Shown here: positions 15,208 through 24,479 of the stretch, one piece after another
Position numbering within the stretch: position 1 is the stretch's first letter
Layout of the letters: the number at the start of each line of letters is the position of its first letter
From: CAZKHG01 sp964552655
GTDB taxonomy: Bacteria > Bacteroidota > Bacteroidia > Bacteroidales > Tenuifilaceae
Assembly (NCBI GenBank): GCA_964552655.1
Contig: CAZKHG010000025.1
Location: 1 to 44,391, forward strand
Direction: 5' to 3'
DNA: 44,391 bases
Notes under the pieces: generated by a model
The model's database searches: none
The model's input: only the letters and a program-made list of their open reading frames with translations
What the model was told of the DNA's origin: nothing
Made by a program: the position numbers and the translations under genes

Positions 15208-18200
15208 ATGCTAAAAAAAATCCTTACCCTGCTTGGGTTGTTTTTCGTTACGTATGGAGGAATGCTTGCCCAAAGTCCATATTTTGAGGCATTTAAGTTG
15301 ATGAAAAATAAAAAGGACATTACTGTAAACACCATTTATCAGGATAAATCTGGCTTTGTTTGGATAGCCACCAACCAGGGGTTAATCAGGTATAACGGCA
15401 TTGATTTTACCCCCATTACATCACTTGAGAATCTTGTTAAAAATGAAATTACCGCAGTGGTTCAGGATTTGGAAGGAGTTATTTGGTTTGGTCACAAAAA
15501 TGGTAAAATCAGCAAGTTTGACGGAACCACTTTCACTCAATTTGAACCCGAGGAAGGTTCAAGCAATGCGGAGATATCAGGTTTTATGGTATCTAAAACA
15601 AATACCATTTGGTTTACCACCTTTGGTGAAGGTGTTTACTACTGGGGAGGAAAAAACCGAAAACGGATTTACAACATCAACACCGACGATGGCCTACCGG
15701 ATAATTATACCTATTCTGTAGTTGAAGGGGTTAACTCCAACATTTATATTGCAACGGATAAGGGAATTTGTGTATATGATACAGCAAAACATGCTGTGGT
15801 AGATAGCATTACCATGTCCGATGGGCTGCCTGATAACATTGTTAAGCACTTATGCTTTACCAATGACAGAAAACTTTGGATTGGTATGGAGGATGGAGGG
15901 ATTTGCAGCTACGATACTGGCTCAAAAAAGTTTAATGTACTTAATAATTGGACGTTTGGGAGTATTAACAATTTTGTAATTGCTAACCCGAACGAATTTT
16001 GGATAAGCACAAAAAGAAAAGGGGTAGTGAAGTTAACCTTTGATTCGAATGGAGCAGCATGGCTCAAATCATTTGGGAAAAATCATGGGTTGATCAGCAA
16101 TCAAACCAGAACAGTTTATCTAGATCAGGAGCACAATATCTGGATCGGTTCCAAGGAGGGACTCGCCATCCGTAAGAATAACCATATCGAATTTCTGGAT
16201 GCACGCGATAACTTTAACATTAAAAACATTTACAGCATTGCTTTCGATAAGAATGGCAGTATATGGATTGCCTCTCAGGATGGTTTGTACAAAGTTATCC
16301 AATCCGAAACGGGAGAACTTACCACAACCAAACTATTTGATATTTCCAAGATCAGCCTGCTATCTTTTATTTCGGTTTATTGCGACAGCAAAGGCTTTAT
16401 TTGGGCTGGAACTTACGGGTATGGGGTTTATCGGGTTAACCCAAATAATCTCCAGTATCAGGTTTTCACCTCCAGAGATGGATTAGCCAATAACAATGTA
16501 ATATCCATTAGCGGGAAGAACGATACAATCCTTTTCTCTACGCTTGGTGGCGGGCTTTCCATAACCAATATCAACGAACTAAATCGCTTTTCAACTTTTT
16601 CAATGGATAAAGGGTTAACATCAAATTATATTTATACCGCATTTATTGATTCCGGTAACAGGATATGGATGGCAACTGATGGTGGTGGTATTGCCTGTAT
16701 GAGCAAAGGCGTGATTCAAAAATATCAGGATACAAATGATTCGTTATTTAGTCAGGTTTTTTATTCTATAGTAGAGGATTCTAAAGGGAGAATTTGGCTG
16801 GCGAGTGCGGACAGAGGGGTTTATGTTTATAACGGAACAACTTTTACAAATATTAATGAGATGAATGGTCTTAGGACTAATTCTGTCAGAAGTATCTCAA
16901 AAACAAGCGATGGTAGAATTGTTCTGGTGAGTAATGAAGGCCTTGATGTCTATGATCCTCAAAGTGAAACTTTTGAATACTGGGGAGAAGAGGATCGAGT
17001 TGCCTACCTGGAACCAAATCTTAACGCCATACAAACTGATAAAACCGGCAATATATGGGTTGGAACCCAGGATGGCATAATGATTTTATCATCAACCCTT
17101 GATTCCGGAATACAAAAAGAGCCAAGATTGCTTATTACCAACAAGTTGGTTTATTCCAACCCAATTCCCGAGAACAAACAAAGATTTAATTTCCGGCAAA
17201 ACTACTTTACCTTCCACTACATTGGGTTATGGTATAAAGCGCCTGAAAAATTGTTGTACCGTTATAAACTTGAGGGTGCCGATATGGACTGGAGCGCACC
17301 TACACGAAATCTTCAGGTAACCTATTCAAATTTAACTGATGGCCACTATACTTTCAAAGTTGAGGTATCGTATATTCCCGGCAAATGGATAGGTAACGCG
17401 AATGCTGTTTACTCCTTTACCATTAACCCGCCCATTTACAAAAGGTGGTGGTTTATCATGATTTTGGTAGTAATAGCTATTATTTCAGTATTTTCATATA
17501 TAAAATACCGGACTGCCAAACTTGAACGCGATAAAGATATTTTGGAAGAGGAGGTTCGTAAACGAACTTATGAAATCCAGATGCAAAAGGAAGAGATTGA
17601 AACCCAGCGTGATGAAATTGAATTACAACATCAGTTTGTTACAAAGCAGCGCGACCAAATAGCAAGTCAAAATCGCGATATCAAATCGAGTATAGAATAT
17701 GCAAGCCGGATCCAGCACGCGATGCTTCCTCCCGAAGAGTTGATAGGACAGTATTTTGCCGAATATTTTATTCTTTATAAACCACGCGATATCGTTAGCG
17801 GTGATTTTTACTATTTCAACCTACGCGATGGGAAAGTAGTTTTTGCTGCAGTTGATTCAACAGGACATGGTGTCCCCGGTGCATTCATGAGCATGCTGGG
17901 CTTGACTCTTATAAATGATGTTGTAAACGATATCGCTGATTTTAAGGCTTCATTAATACTATCAGAACTCAGAACACGGGTTAAACGTTCGCTTCGTCAA
18001 AAAGGGTATGAGGGTGAAACCCGCGATGGTATGGATATCTCCCTATGTGTTTTTGATCCAGAAACGCTAAGGTTGAACTATGCCGGGGCATATAACCCCC
18101 TTTTAATCGTCAGGAATAATGAATTAATTACATATAACGCTGATAAAATGCCAATTGGCGTTTTCCCAAAAGAAGATCCTTTTTCCGATAATTTTATTGA

Positions 18201-18426
18201 TGTTGTAAAGAATGATATGGTTTATGTTTTCTCTGACGGTTATCACGATCAGCTTGGCGGAGAAAGAAACACTAAATTCCTACTTAAGAATTTTAAGACC
18301 CTTTTGGTTGATATAGCAGTTCAACCAGCTGAAGTTCAAAAACAAATTCTGACCAATAAGATTGATTCATGGAAAGGCAACTACCCGCAAACCGACGATA
18401 TGCTGGTGATTGGGATCAGGATTTAG
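15208..18426 (+). CDS. Membrane sensor with beta-propeller, Y_Y_Y and SpoIIE phosphatase domains
   Basis: A 1072-residue protein. It has a signal peptide (MLAQS), then about 14 two-component-regulator propeller repeats (FVWIATNQGLIRYNG, IWIGSKEGL, IWMATDGGGI) filling roughly residues 40-640. A Y_Y_Y domain follows (about 659-742), then one transmembrane helix (about 745-767), a charged coiled coil (about 770-830) and a PP2C-type SpoIIE domain (about 840-1072). The metal-site motifs DIVSGDFYYF, VDSTGHGVPGAFMSM, RDGMDISLCVF and FSDGYHDQ are intact. The architecture is that of hybrid sensors, with a phosphatase replacing the histidine kinase. It should dephosphorylate a cytosolic anti-sigma-antagonist-like partner; none is encoded here. 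It is the last gene of its unit, followed by a terminator. Confidence 0.9.
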   Translation: MLKKILTLLGLFFVTYGGMLAQSPYFEAFKLMKNKKDITVNTIYQDKSGFVWIATNQGLIRYNGIDFTPITSLENLVKNEITAVVQDLEGVIWFGHKNGKISKFDGTTFTQFEPEEGSSNAEISGFMVSKTNTIWFTTFGEGVYYWGGKNRKRIYNINTDDGLPDNYTYSVVEGVNSNIYIATDKGICVYDTAKHAVVDSITMSDGLPDNIVKHLCFTNDRKLWIGMEDGGICSYDTGSKKFNVLNNWTFGSINNFVIANPNEFWISTKRKGVVKLTFDSNGAAWLKSFGKNHGLISNQTRTVYLDQEHNIWIGSKEGLAIRKNNHIEFLDARDNFNIKNIYSIAFDKNGSIWIASQDGLYKVIQSETGELTTTKLFDISKISLLSFISVYCDSKGFIWAGTYGYGVYRVNPNNLQYQVFTSRDGLANNNVISISGKNDTILFSTLGGGLSITNINELNRFSTFSMDKGLTSNYIYTAFIDSGNRIWMATDGGGIACMSKGVIQKYQDTNDSLFSQVFYSIVEDSKGRIWLASADRGVYVYNGTTFTNINEMNGLRTNSVRSISKTSDGRIVLVSNEGLDVYDPQSETFEYWGEEDRVAYLEPNLNAIQTDKTGNIWVGTQDGIMILSSTLDSGIQKEPRLLITNKLVYSNPIPENKQRFNFRQNYFTFHYIGLWYKAPEKLLYRYKLEGADMDWSAPTRNLQVTYSNLTDGHYTFKVEVSYIPGKWIGNANAVYSFTINPPIYKRWWFIMILVVIAIISVFSYIKYRTAKLERDKDILEEEVRKRTYEIQMQKEEIETQRDEIELQHQFVTKQRDQIASQNRDIKSSIEYASRIQHAMLPPEELIGQYFAEYFILYKPRDIVSGDFYYFNLRDGKVVFAAVDSTGHGVPGAFMSMLGLTLINDVVNDIADFKASLILSELRTRVKRSLRQKGYEGETRDGMDISLCVFDPETLRLNYAGAYNPLLIVRNNELITYNADKMPIGVFPKEDPFSDNFIDVVKNDMVYVFSDGYHDQLGGERNTKFLLKNFKTLLVDIAVQPAEVQKQILTNKIDSWKGNYPQTDDMLVIGIRI

Positions 18427-18463
18427 CCACCGAGCGGATATACAACAAACTAAGGGGAAAACA

Positions 18464-18499
18464 ATAAAGGGCATCAACATTCAGTCTGATGCCCTTTAT
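18464..18499. terminator. Bidirectional hairpin terminator
   Basis: ATAAAGGGCATCA (18464-18476) and TGATGCCCTTTAT (18487-18499) form a perfect 13-bp stem with a 10-nt loop. It lies between the stop of the SpoIIE gene (+) and the stop of the DUF5689 gene (-), so it can end both transcripts. Confidence 0.85.
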
Positions 18500-18515
18500 A
18501 ATAATGAACCGACTG

Positions 18516-20582
18516 TTACCTGGAAAAAACCTTAAAATTGTCAACTCTATATGCAGTGGTTTGGTTTATAGAACCGCCCCCGGTATATTTAAACCCTATG
18601 TAAACATTACCAGTGAACGACTCCAGACTTACCGCACCTGAACTTACCCATTTATTTGTTCCATCAGCTTGCTGTACAATTCTTGCCCCGGTTAAAGCGT
18701 TCCAGGTTGCTGTTGCAAGGTTTGTCCCATCATAATCAGTTGATGTAAACACTTCCAGCTTTGTACCTGCTGCCCAGTAGTTGTACTGGGTTTCAAATAA
18801 TACAAACTTATTTGTTAAACCAGCCAGGTTAATCTGAGGGGTAATCAGCCAACCAATATTGCTTGGTTCGCCTGATTGGTATGGATTCATCTCTGCATAA
18901 ACGTTTCCGGAATAAGATTTCGCCATCCACTTTCTTGTACCAACAGCAGCAATAGATTGCCATCCATCCACTGAGATAGCTAAATTGAGGGTTGCAGCGG
19001 TGAAATCCTGAGTAATAATGAAATGTTTAACTTCCCTGGGCTCTACCATTCTTACATCACCAAGATCTCTAACATAAAGTTGATAATCACTCAGGTATTT
19101 GCTCATTATCCCGGTTAAATTCCCCTTGTTAACAGGCAGGACAACTCCGGCAAAGTTTGCATAGTTGCTTGTTCTGACAATCAGCTTGGAACCAATAAAA
19201 TCCTCAACATACCTGTTAGTTGTCGCTGAAGTTTCCGCCCAGGTTTTTCCTGTTTCTGAATCGGAGAATTGAATGTTTTGAATGGTAACCAGCTTGCCCA
19301 CCATAGAATCATCAATATCACCTATGGATGAAATTATAGGGGCTACCTGAACGCCTGATTGAACAGTAAATACTTTTGTATAAAAAACATCAGGGCTTAA
19401 TCGGCCGATTGCATTGTTGTATATTCCACCAAGCTGAACAACTCCACCATATTTCCCTAGGTATAATCCTTTACAATTGACTACAATTTTAGTACCTACC
19501 GGAAACTCCGGGTACATCCCAGCAATATCCACCTTAAATTCTATTCCGGCAGATTCATCCTGAATAAAAAGTTGCTTGTACAGGTTCCCCGATTCGTCAT
19601 TCCCGGCAACTACACCTTGTATCACAACATCCTGACTCACCAAAACAAGATTTGAGGTACACATTGCCTTCAGCTGGGCAATTGTTTTGTTTGGGGTTGG
19701 TACAGCTTCCCCGCATCGCTGATTGGTTAATTGCACATCACTTAAATCACGGATATATAGTTGGTATGTATCGTTATAGTAGCTAAGGACACCGGTAATA
19801 GATCCGTTACCCTGAGGTACTATATCTTTCAAAAATTTAGCATATCCGCTAGTTCTAAGAATTAACCTGTTCCCGTTACAATCAACCAGGGTTCTGTTAG
19901 TATTCACAGATGGAATGCTATATGCCTTAGTGGCATCCCAGAATTGAACATTGTTTACCCTAATAAGTTTTTGAACATGCTGAAGGGTGATCTGATCAAT
20001 TGTAACATCGATGGGGGTAATGTTTTTCCTTTTCCCACTGCGTTGCATTACCTTTATAAGCTGGTTTAGGTTGATCCCAGTGATTTTTATAGCACCTGCA
20101 TCGGTATAAGGGGCGCCAACCTGATAAGTTCCATGGTAAATTCCAAGCGCCAGATCATTCACTTTTAACAATACCCTTTGGCCAGGTTTTAACCGGTAAA
20201 CATTATACAAATAGCTTGCGTTGATCTTGATATCAATACCTCCGGTTGGATCCTGAATGGATACCACTTCGAAGAAATTTCCAGCAGAATCGTTTGAGGT
20301 AACCAGGCCCTCAATTATTATCGAAGAGTCAGCCACCCCGTTGGCGATTAAATTGTCCCAAAAAGTATTGGTTGCCAATTTTTTAACCATGCCGGCATTT
20401 TCAACGTTGCTCGGCCCCATAAGCAAGCCTTTCAGCTGTGCAATGGTTACCGTTTTTGTCCACGATGATGAATCTGCCAAACTGGGGGTAACATCAAAAT
20501 TCTCCTTTACGCATCCATTATTCAGCAAGAGGAGGCCGAACAAGGTTGCAGCAGTAATGCTTAAAAATATTTTTGTTTTCAT
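18516..20582 (-). CDS. DUF5689 lipoprotein with two OB-fold repeats and a choice-of-anchor J domain
   Basis: This 688-residue exported protein has a signal with a probable lipobox Cys near residue 24 (NNGC). Two long repeats follow, about residues 60-290 and 300-514. Each has TIAQLK, an OB-fold core (SIIIEGLVTSNDSAGN / VVIQGVVAGNDESGN) and an end of the form YIRDLSDVQLTN. A C-terminal choice-of-anchor J, MAM-like domain (FTAATLNLAISVDGWQS onward) fills 515-688. These OB folds resemble those of secreted nucleases such as YhcR and ExeM. The ATG at 20582 is supported by an AAGGAG-like site; an earlier in-frame ATG (20639) overlaps the upstream gene. It is last in an operon with a paralogue and a TonB receptor. 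Confidence 0.8.
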   Translation of the reverse strand: MKTKIFLSITAATLFGLLLLNNGCVKENFDVTPSLADSSSWTKTVTIAQLKGLLMGPSNVENAGMVKKLATNTFWDNLIANGVADSSIIIEGLVTSNDSAGNFFEVVSIQDPTGGIDIKINASYLYNVYRLKPGQRVLLKVNDLALGIYHGTYQVGAPYTDAGAIKITGINLNQLIKVMQRSGKRKNITPIDVTIDQITLQHVQKLIRVNNVQFWDATKAYSIPSVNTNRTLVDCNGNRLILRTSGYAKFLKDIVPQGNGSITGVLSYYNDTYQLYIRDLSDVQLTNQRCGEAVPTPNKTIAQLKAMCTSNLVLVSQDVVIQGVVAGNDESGNLYKQLFIQDESAGIEFKVDIAGMYPEFPVGTKIVVNCKGLYLGKYGGVVQLGGIYNNAIGRLSPDVFYTKVFTVQSGVQVAPIISSIGDIDDSMVGKLVTIQNIQFSDSETGKTWAETSATTNRYVEDFIGSKLIVRTSNYANFAGVVLPVNKGNLTGIMSKYLSDYQLYVRDLGDVRMVEPREVKHFIITQDFTAATLNLAISVDGWQSIAAVGTRKWMAKSYSGNVYAEMNPYQSGEPSNIGWLITPQINLAGLTNKFVLFETQYNYWAAGTKLEVFTSTDYDGTNLATATWNALTGARIVQQADGTNKWVSSGAVSLESFTGNVYIGFKYTGGGSINQTTAYRVDNFKVFSR

Positions 20583-20604
20583 CGTATATCTCCTTACTCC
20601 TAAA

Positions 20605-21465
20605 TTATTGACATCTTGGGTTGGTAAGCTGAACATCATAGGTATCGCGGATCATAACCTGCCAGGTACCTTTATAGTAGCTCAATATTCCTACAATGGT
20701 TCCGTTCAGCTCAGGGATTGCATTACCAGCAAATTTGGCAAAACCGCTTGTTCTTAAAACAACATTGCTAAAAGTTGCAGGGCAGGTGTTAACTGAATGG
20801 TTAATGGTAACCTTATTAATCGCATCAGCATAAGTCATGGGTTTGCCATCAATAGGAGAGTTTATGAGCGTAAACTGAACATTATTGAGACGGATCAATT
20901 TACTCTGGTTGGAAGCGGTTAGATTTGCCGGGGTTAAATCCATAGGATCTAACTGGAATAATGTTTTCCCCTTCCTGAAAATGTGCTTTTTTATGATTAC
21001 ATCCCCTTCTAATCCGCCTATCTCAGTAACCCCGTTTTCAGTGTATGTTGATCCGAGCTGGATTAATCCACCATAATCGCCGAGGAACAACCCGTTGCAG
21101 TAGATAACCACTTTTTGCCCCAGCTTGTAATCGTTGTAAAGGGTTGTTTTGTTAATCTTTACTTCAATTGCCCCTGTATTGTCTTGTATCACAATACTCT
21201 TATAAAAATTACCTGATTTATCATCCGTTGTTACAACCCCTTCAATCAGGATCGAATCCTTCTGATACAAAGAAGTATCCGTTAATTTTAATAGTTTACC
21301 GGGATAAATAGCCTTAAGCTCAGCTATGGTGGTATTTGCTTCAAGTTTGGTTGAATCAACCCGAGGTGCAATTTCATCGTAGCTGAAATCGATACAACCA
21401 GTAAACCATGAAGTTATTAGAATTCCTAGGATAACACTCCCTAGTATGTATGCTTTTTTATTCAT
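20605..21465 (-). CDS. DUF5689 lipoprotein with one OB-fold repeat
   Basis: This 286-residue protein has a signal and lipobox (FTGC, Cys near residue 24) and one copy of the DUF5689 unit: TIAELKAIYPG, ILIEGVVTTDDKSGN, VVIYCNGLFLGDYGGLIQLG, and the end VMIRDTYDVQLTNPRCQ. It aligns by eye with each half of the larger protein encoded 22 bp downstream, so the pair arose by duplication. It is expected at the cell surface or periplasmic face, next to the TonB receptor encoded 16 bp upstream. Binding of nucleic acid is inferred from the OB fold. Confidence 0.8.
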   Translation of the reverse strand: MNKKAYILGSVILGILITSWFTGCIDFSYDEIAPRVDSTKLEANTTIAELKAIYPGKLLKLTDTSLYQKDSILIEGVVTTDDKSGNFYKSIVIQDNTGAIEVKINKTTLYNDYKLGQKVVIYCNGLFLGDYGGLIQLGSTYTENGVTEIGGLEGDVIIKKHIFRKGKTLFQLDPMDLTPANLTASNQSKLIRLNNVQFTLINSPIDGKPMTYADAINKVTINHSVNTCPATFSNVVLRTSGFAKFAGNAIPELNGTIVGILSYYKGTWQVMIRDTYDVQLTNPRCQ

Positions 21466-21481
21466 CTGTTTTTTCTTTTAA

Positions 21482-24214
21482 TTAAAATCTGAAACCAAGT
21501 ATCAAATAGTAGGTTCTGCCAAAAGCAAAGTAGTACCTTGGCGGAAATTTAGATTGATCTTCAGCCGTTCCAGCATACCTGAGCTGTTCGTACCCCCCGG
21601 TTTTAAAATCGGTGTTATCAAGCAGGTTTGTAATCTGGAAGTTCAGGTTGATAAAGTATTTGTAGTCGATTCGCCAGGATTTACCTATATTAACATCCAC
21701 CAGATAGGCCGATGGTAACCTTTCCTGTCTGGTTATCTGCTCCCTTAGCGGATCATTTGGTTCTAATCCGGCAAGCATTTCAGCTGTTCTCCTTTCGGGA
21801 TTAAAGTCCAGGTATGAATCAGCAAAATAGCTTACATTGGCTCCCAGAAACCAGTATTTTGGGGAGGCATACCTAATTCCTATCATTGCCGCTGTTTGAG
21901 GGGTTCCGGGAATAAAGAAGTTTTTAATGTAAACCACCTGATTATCTGCAAGCAGGGAATCGCTATTATCCTGAGTGATGGTAACTTTTGGCCTCGATAC
22001 ATATTTGTATGTACCAAGTGCCAATGCAGTATTGACTGTAATAGTGGGTGAAACTTTAAATTCAGCTCCTATTTCGAACCCTTTATGTTCTTTGTCAATT
22101 CCGATCATCGAGTAGTTAATAAAGGTCTGATAGGTGTCATGGAAGAAACTTTTTAACTCGTTCTGATCCATAAACCGGGTGTAGTAAGCGGTTAACCTGG
22201 CCTTAATAAAAGGAGTTCGAAGGTTGTAATTTAAATCTGTGCTAAGAATTTTTTCGCTGTTAAGATCGGGAACCAACCTGTTGCTTGTTCTTGGGGAGAT
22301 ATATGAATACCTGAAAAATGGCGCTCTGGTCAGGTATGAAATATTTCCGTCAAGATATTGTCTGCCGGAGATTTTCCAAACGCCCCCTGATTTCACGCCG
22401 AAATTCTCAAAGGTTGAGATTTGTGAATCTCCTTTAGAGTTGTTGGGAAATCGCCCGTTCCTCATTTGTCCGGTTCGCCAGAACTGAGTGGCCAATAAGT
22501 TACCGCCCAGGTAAAAATCGAACCGGCTGAGGGAGTAGTTGCCCACAAACCACAAACTAGCAGAATTTACATTTGCAATGTAATCGTACCCAAAAGTATC
22601 CCCTTTCTTAACCTGTCGGTTGGGATGGTCCAGGTCGTTTTGAAGTATATCAGGGTCATTTGGGAAATCCCGCTCAGCAAACTGATCAACGTCTATCCAG
22701 GCCTCACCTCCAAGTAAATCATCCATGGTTTTATAGTTTCTGCCCTTATATGCAGATAATTCCACCCCGCTATTCAGCTTTAAAGATTGATTCAGCTCCC
22801 AGTTAAAAACTGAATTGAAACTATACTGTTTGGAATCGGTGATTCTATTCTCAATTATATATTTTGACCGGGTTACATTAAACTTGCTGTCATAACTGTT
22901 ATAGTTTGTTTGGTATAAGTTATCCCAATCAATCTGGCGGGTGCTCATATCATGCTTAAATGCATCAATAATTTCTGCAACAGCCGAAGAATCTGCTGTG
23001 GTCAGATTGTAACTGGGTAATTTTCTGTAGTAATCCGGGCGCGGATCCTGGGCATCGTACCAATTAAGAGATGTAGTACTAAAAGTACCAATAGACAGAC
23101 CTGCAGAAGTGGTAAATTTCATCTTATCGGAAATATCCCAGTAATGGTTCAGCATAAAAGTTGGCTCCGATTGATTCCTTATTCTGGCGTTGCGCTTCTC
23201 CCCGTTCTGGTAGCCCCAGTTAGGGTTATAATAGTTGGAGCCTACAAGTTTATTCACCTCTTCCACCGCAGCACCAGCCATTCCTCTGCGGGTTGGAGCG
23301 TTGAATGTTGTGAAAGCAACAGAGTGTTTTTCGGTAAACTTTTTTTCAATTGAGATGAAATACGCCCAGGCATCATAGTTTGTGCCTTCGACATAACCCT
23401 CTTCGGCCCATCGACGAGAACCGCTAAGGGTTAACGCAACCCCATTTTCCATCAGGCCTGTGGAATGGGTAAACATGAGCCTGTTGGTATATGTTCGGTT
23501 GGTTGAAGCATAAGAAACCCTGGTTCCAATTCTGGCCTGAGTTGCCCTTGTGCTTATATTACTTGCACCACCAAGTCCGCCAAAAGAGAAGTTAGTTGGG
23601 GTCAACCCATTTCGCGATTCTCGGTTACGGGTAACATCATTCAACCCTCCCCAGGCACCCCAGCTGGCAAAACCGCTCTCCGGGTCGTTTACCAAAATAC
23701 CATTCATGTACACAAGGCTGTAATCAGAGTCGTATCCCCTTATTTGAAACCTTGCCGGGCTAAAGGTGTACGATACTGCGTTTACAAAAACATCCTGTGA
23801 TGATTGGAGCAAACCAGAAATTGATTGATCTTTCGACTCATCGGCCAGCTCATCGGAAGAAATTGTAACCTCTGTATATGAATGATCTTGAGGCTCTTCG
23901 ACCAGTATTTTACGCAGTTGAATTTGGGGTAGCACAAAATCAATATCAGCCAATTCAACAATTTGCTCAACCTGTTGATAGCCTTCAAGCTGAAATCGTA
24001 GGATATAGGTTCCTGTTTGAATACCAGTAAACTGAAAACCACCGGTTTCATCAGTTCTGGTCTCAAAAACGCCCCCGTCAATTTGAATGTTTACGCCGGG
24101 CAATGGGTTACCAATTTCAGCGTCTTTGACAGTTCCTTTAATACTATTCTGGGCTTTTACCAGTCCAGGAATTAGTAGCAAAGCGGTCAATGTTAGGATG
24201 ATATAATGCTTCAT
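21482..24214 (-). CDS. TonB-dependent receptor with carboxypeptidase-like regulatory domain
   Basis: About 910 residues. A signal peptide (LIPGLVKAQ) is followed by a CarboxypepD_reg-like domain (SIKGTVKDAEIGNPLPGVNI, about 22-105). A plug follows (FQIRGYDSDYSLVYMNGILV, GGLGGASNISTR), then a 22-strand-type barrel ending in the aromatic strand YYLILGFRF. It is an energised outer-membrane importer. No SusD partner is encoded; two DUF5689 lipoproteins follow instead, so they may be its surface accessory. I chose the ATG at 24214, which begins the signal peptide; an ATG at 24247 is in frame. The substrate is not readable from sequence; nucleic-acid-derived material is my inference from the neighbours. 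Confidence 0.85.
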   Translation of the reverse strand: MKHYIILTLTALLLIPGLVKAQNSIKGTVKDAEIGNPLPGVNIQIDGGVFETRTDETGGFQFTGIQTGTYILRFQLEGYQQVEQIVELADIDFVLPQIQLRKILVEEPQDHSYTEVTISSDELADESKDQSISGLLQSSQDVFVNAVSYTFSPARFQIRGYDSDYSLVYMNGILVNDPESGFASWGAWGGLNDVTRNRESRNGLTPTNFSFGGLGGASNISTRATQARIGTRVSYASTNRTYTNRLMFTHSTGLMENGVALTLSGSRRWAEEGYVEGTNYDAWAYFISIEKKFTEKHSVAFTTFNAPTRRGMAGAAVEEVNKLVGSNYYNPNWGYQNGEKRNARIRNQSEPTFMLNHYWDISDKMKFTTSAGLSIGTFSTTSLNWYDAQDPRPDYYRKLPSYNLTTADSSAVAEIIDAFKHDMSTRQIDWDNLYQTNYNSYDSKFNVTRSKYIIENRITDSKQYSFNSVFNWELNQSLKLNSGVELSAYKGRNYKTMDDLLGGEAWIDVDQFAERDFPNDPDILQNDLDHPNRQVKKGDTFGYDYIANVNSASLWFVGNYSLSRFDFYLGGNLLATQFWRTGQMRNGRFPNNSKGDSQISTFENFGVKSGGVWKISGRQYLDGNISYLTRAPFFRYSYISPRTSNRLVPDLNSEKILSTDLNYNLRTPFIKARLTAYYTRFMDQNELKSFFHDTYQTFINYSMIGIDKEHKGFEIGAEFKVSPTITVNTALALGTYKYVSRPKVTITQDNSDSLLADNQVVYIKNFFIPGTPQTAAMIGIRYASPKYWFLGANVSYFADSYLDFNPERRTAEMLAGLEPNDPLREQITRQERLPSAYLVDVNIGKSWRIDYKYFINLNFQITNLLDNTDFKTGGYEQLRYAGTAEDQSKFPPRYYFAFGRTYYLILGFRF

Positions 24215-24350
24215 TAGAAATAAATGTTTTTTAATGTAAGAAAACATATTGATTACATTTTAGGGTGTACAAAAAAAGCACTTTTTTTTAATTAAAATCC
24301 TATTAAAGAGGATTAATTGGATGTTTATTTTTTTTGTTCAAATAGTCCGT

Positions 24351-24358
24351 TATATTTG
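24351..24358 (+). promoter_or_regulatory. Possible -7 element of the exported nuclease gene
   Basis: TATATTTG matches TAnnTTTG. The nearest upstream TTTG (24333-24336) gives a 14-nt spacer, shorter than the usual 19-22 nt, so the match is incomplete. The leader to the ATG at 24480 would be about 115 nt. Confidence 0.3.
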
Positions 24359-24414
24359 CGTTTCAGAAGTTATACACCTTTTGGTTTTATTGTGGTTTTC
24401 TGAAATTTCGGAAA

Positions 24415-24445
24415 CAAAATTATTTATCACTGTTTTTAATTCAAA
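24415..24445 (-). promoter_or_regulatory. Promoter of the TonB receptor/DUF5689 operon
   Basis: On the minus strand, TTTG (24445-24442), a 19-nt spacer and TAATTTTG (24422-24415) fit the Bacteroidetes consensus well. The predicted start near 24411 gives a leader of about 195 nt. This start lies inside the leader predicted for the divergent nuclease gene, so the two transcripts would overlap at their 5' ends. Confidence 0.5.
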
Positions 24446-24479
24446 TTGCATGTTTTTTTCCCAAGAAGTTGAATTTTAA

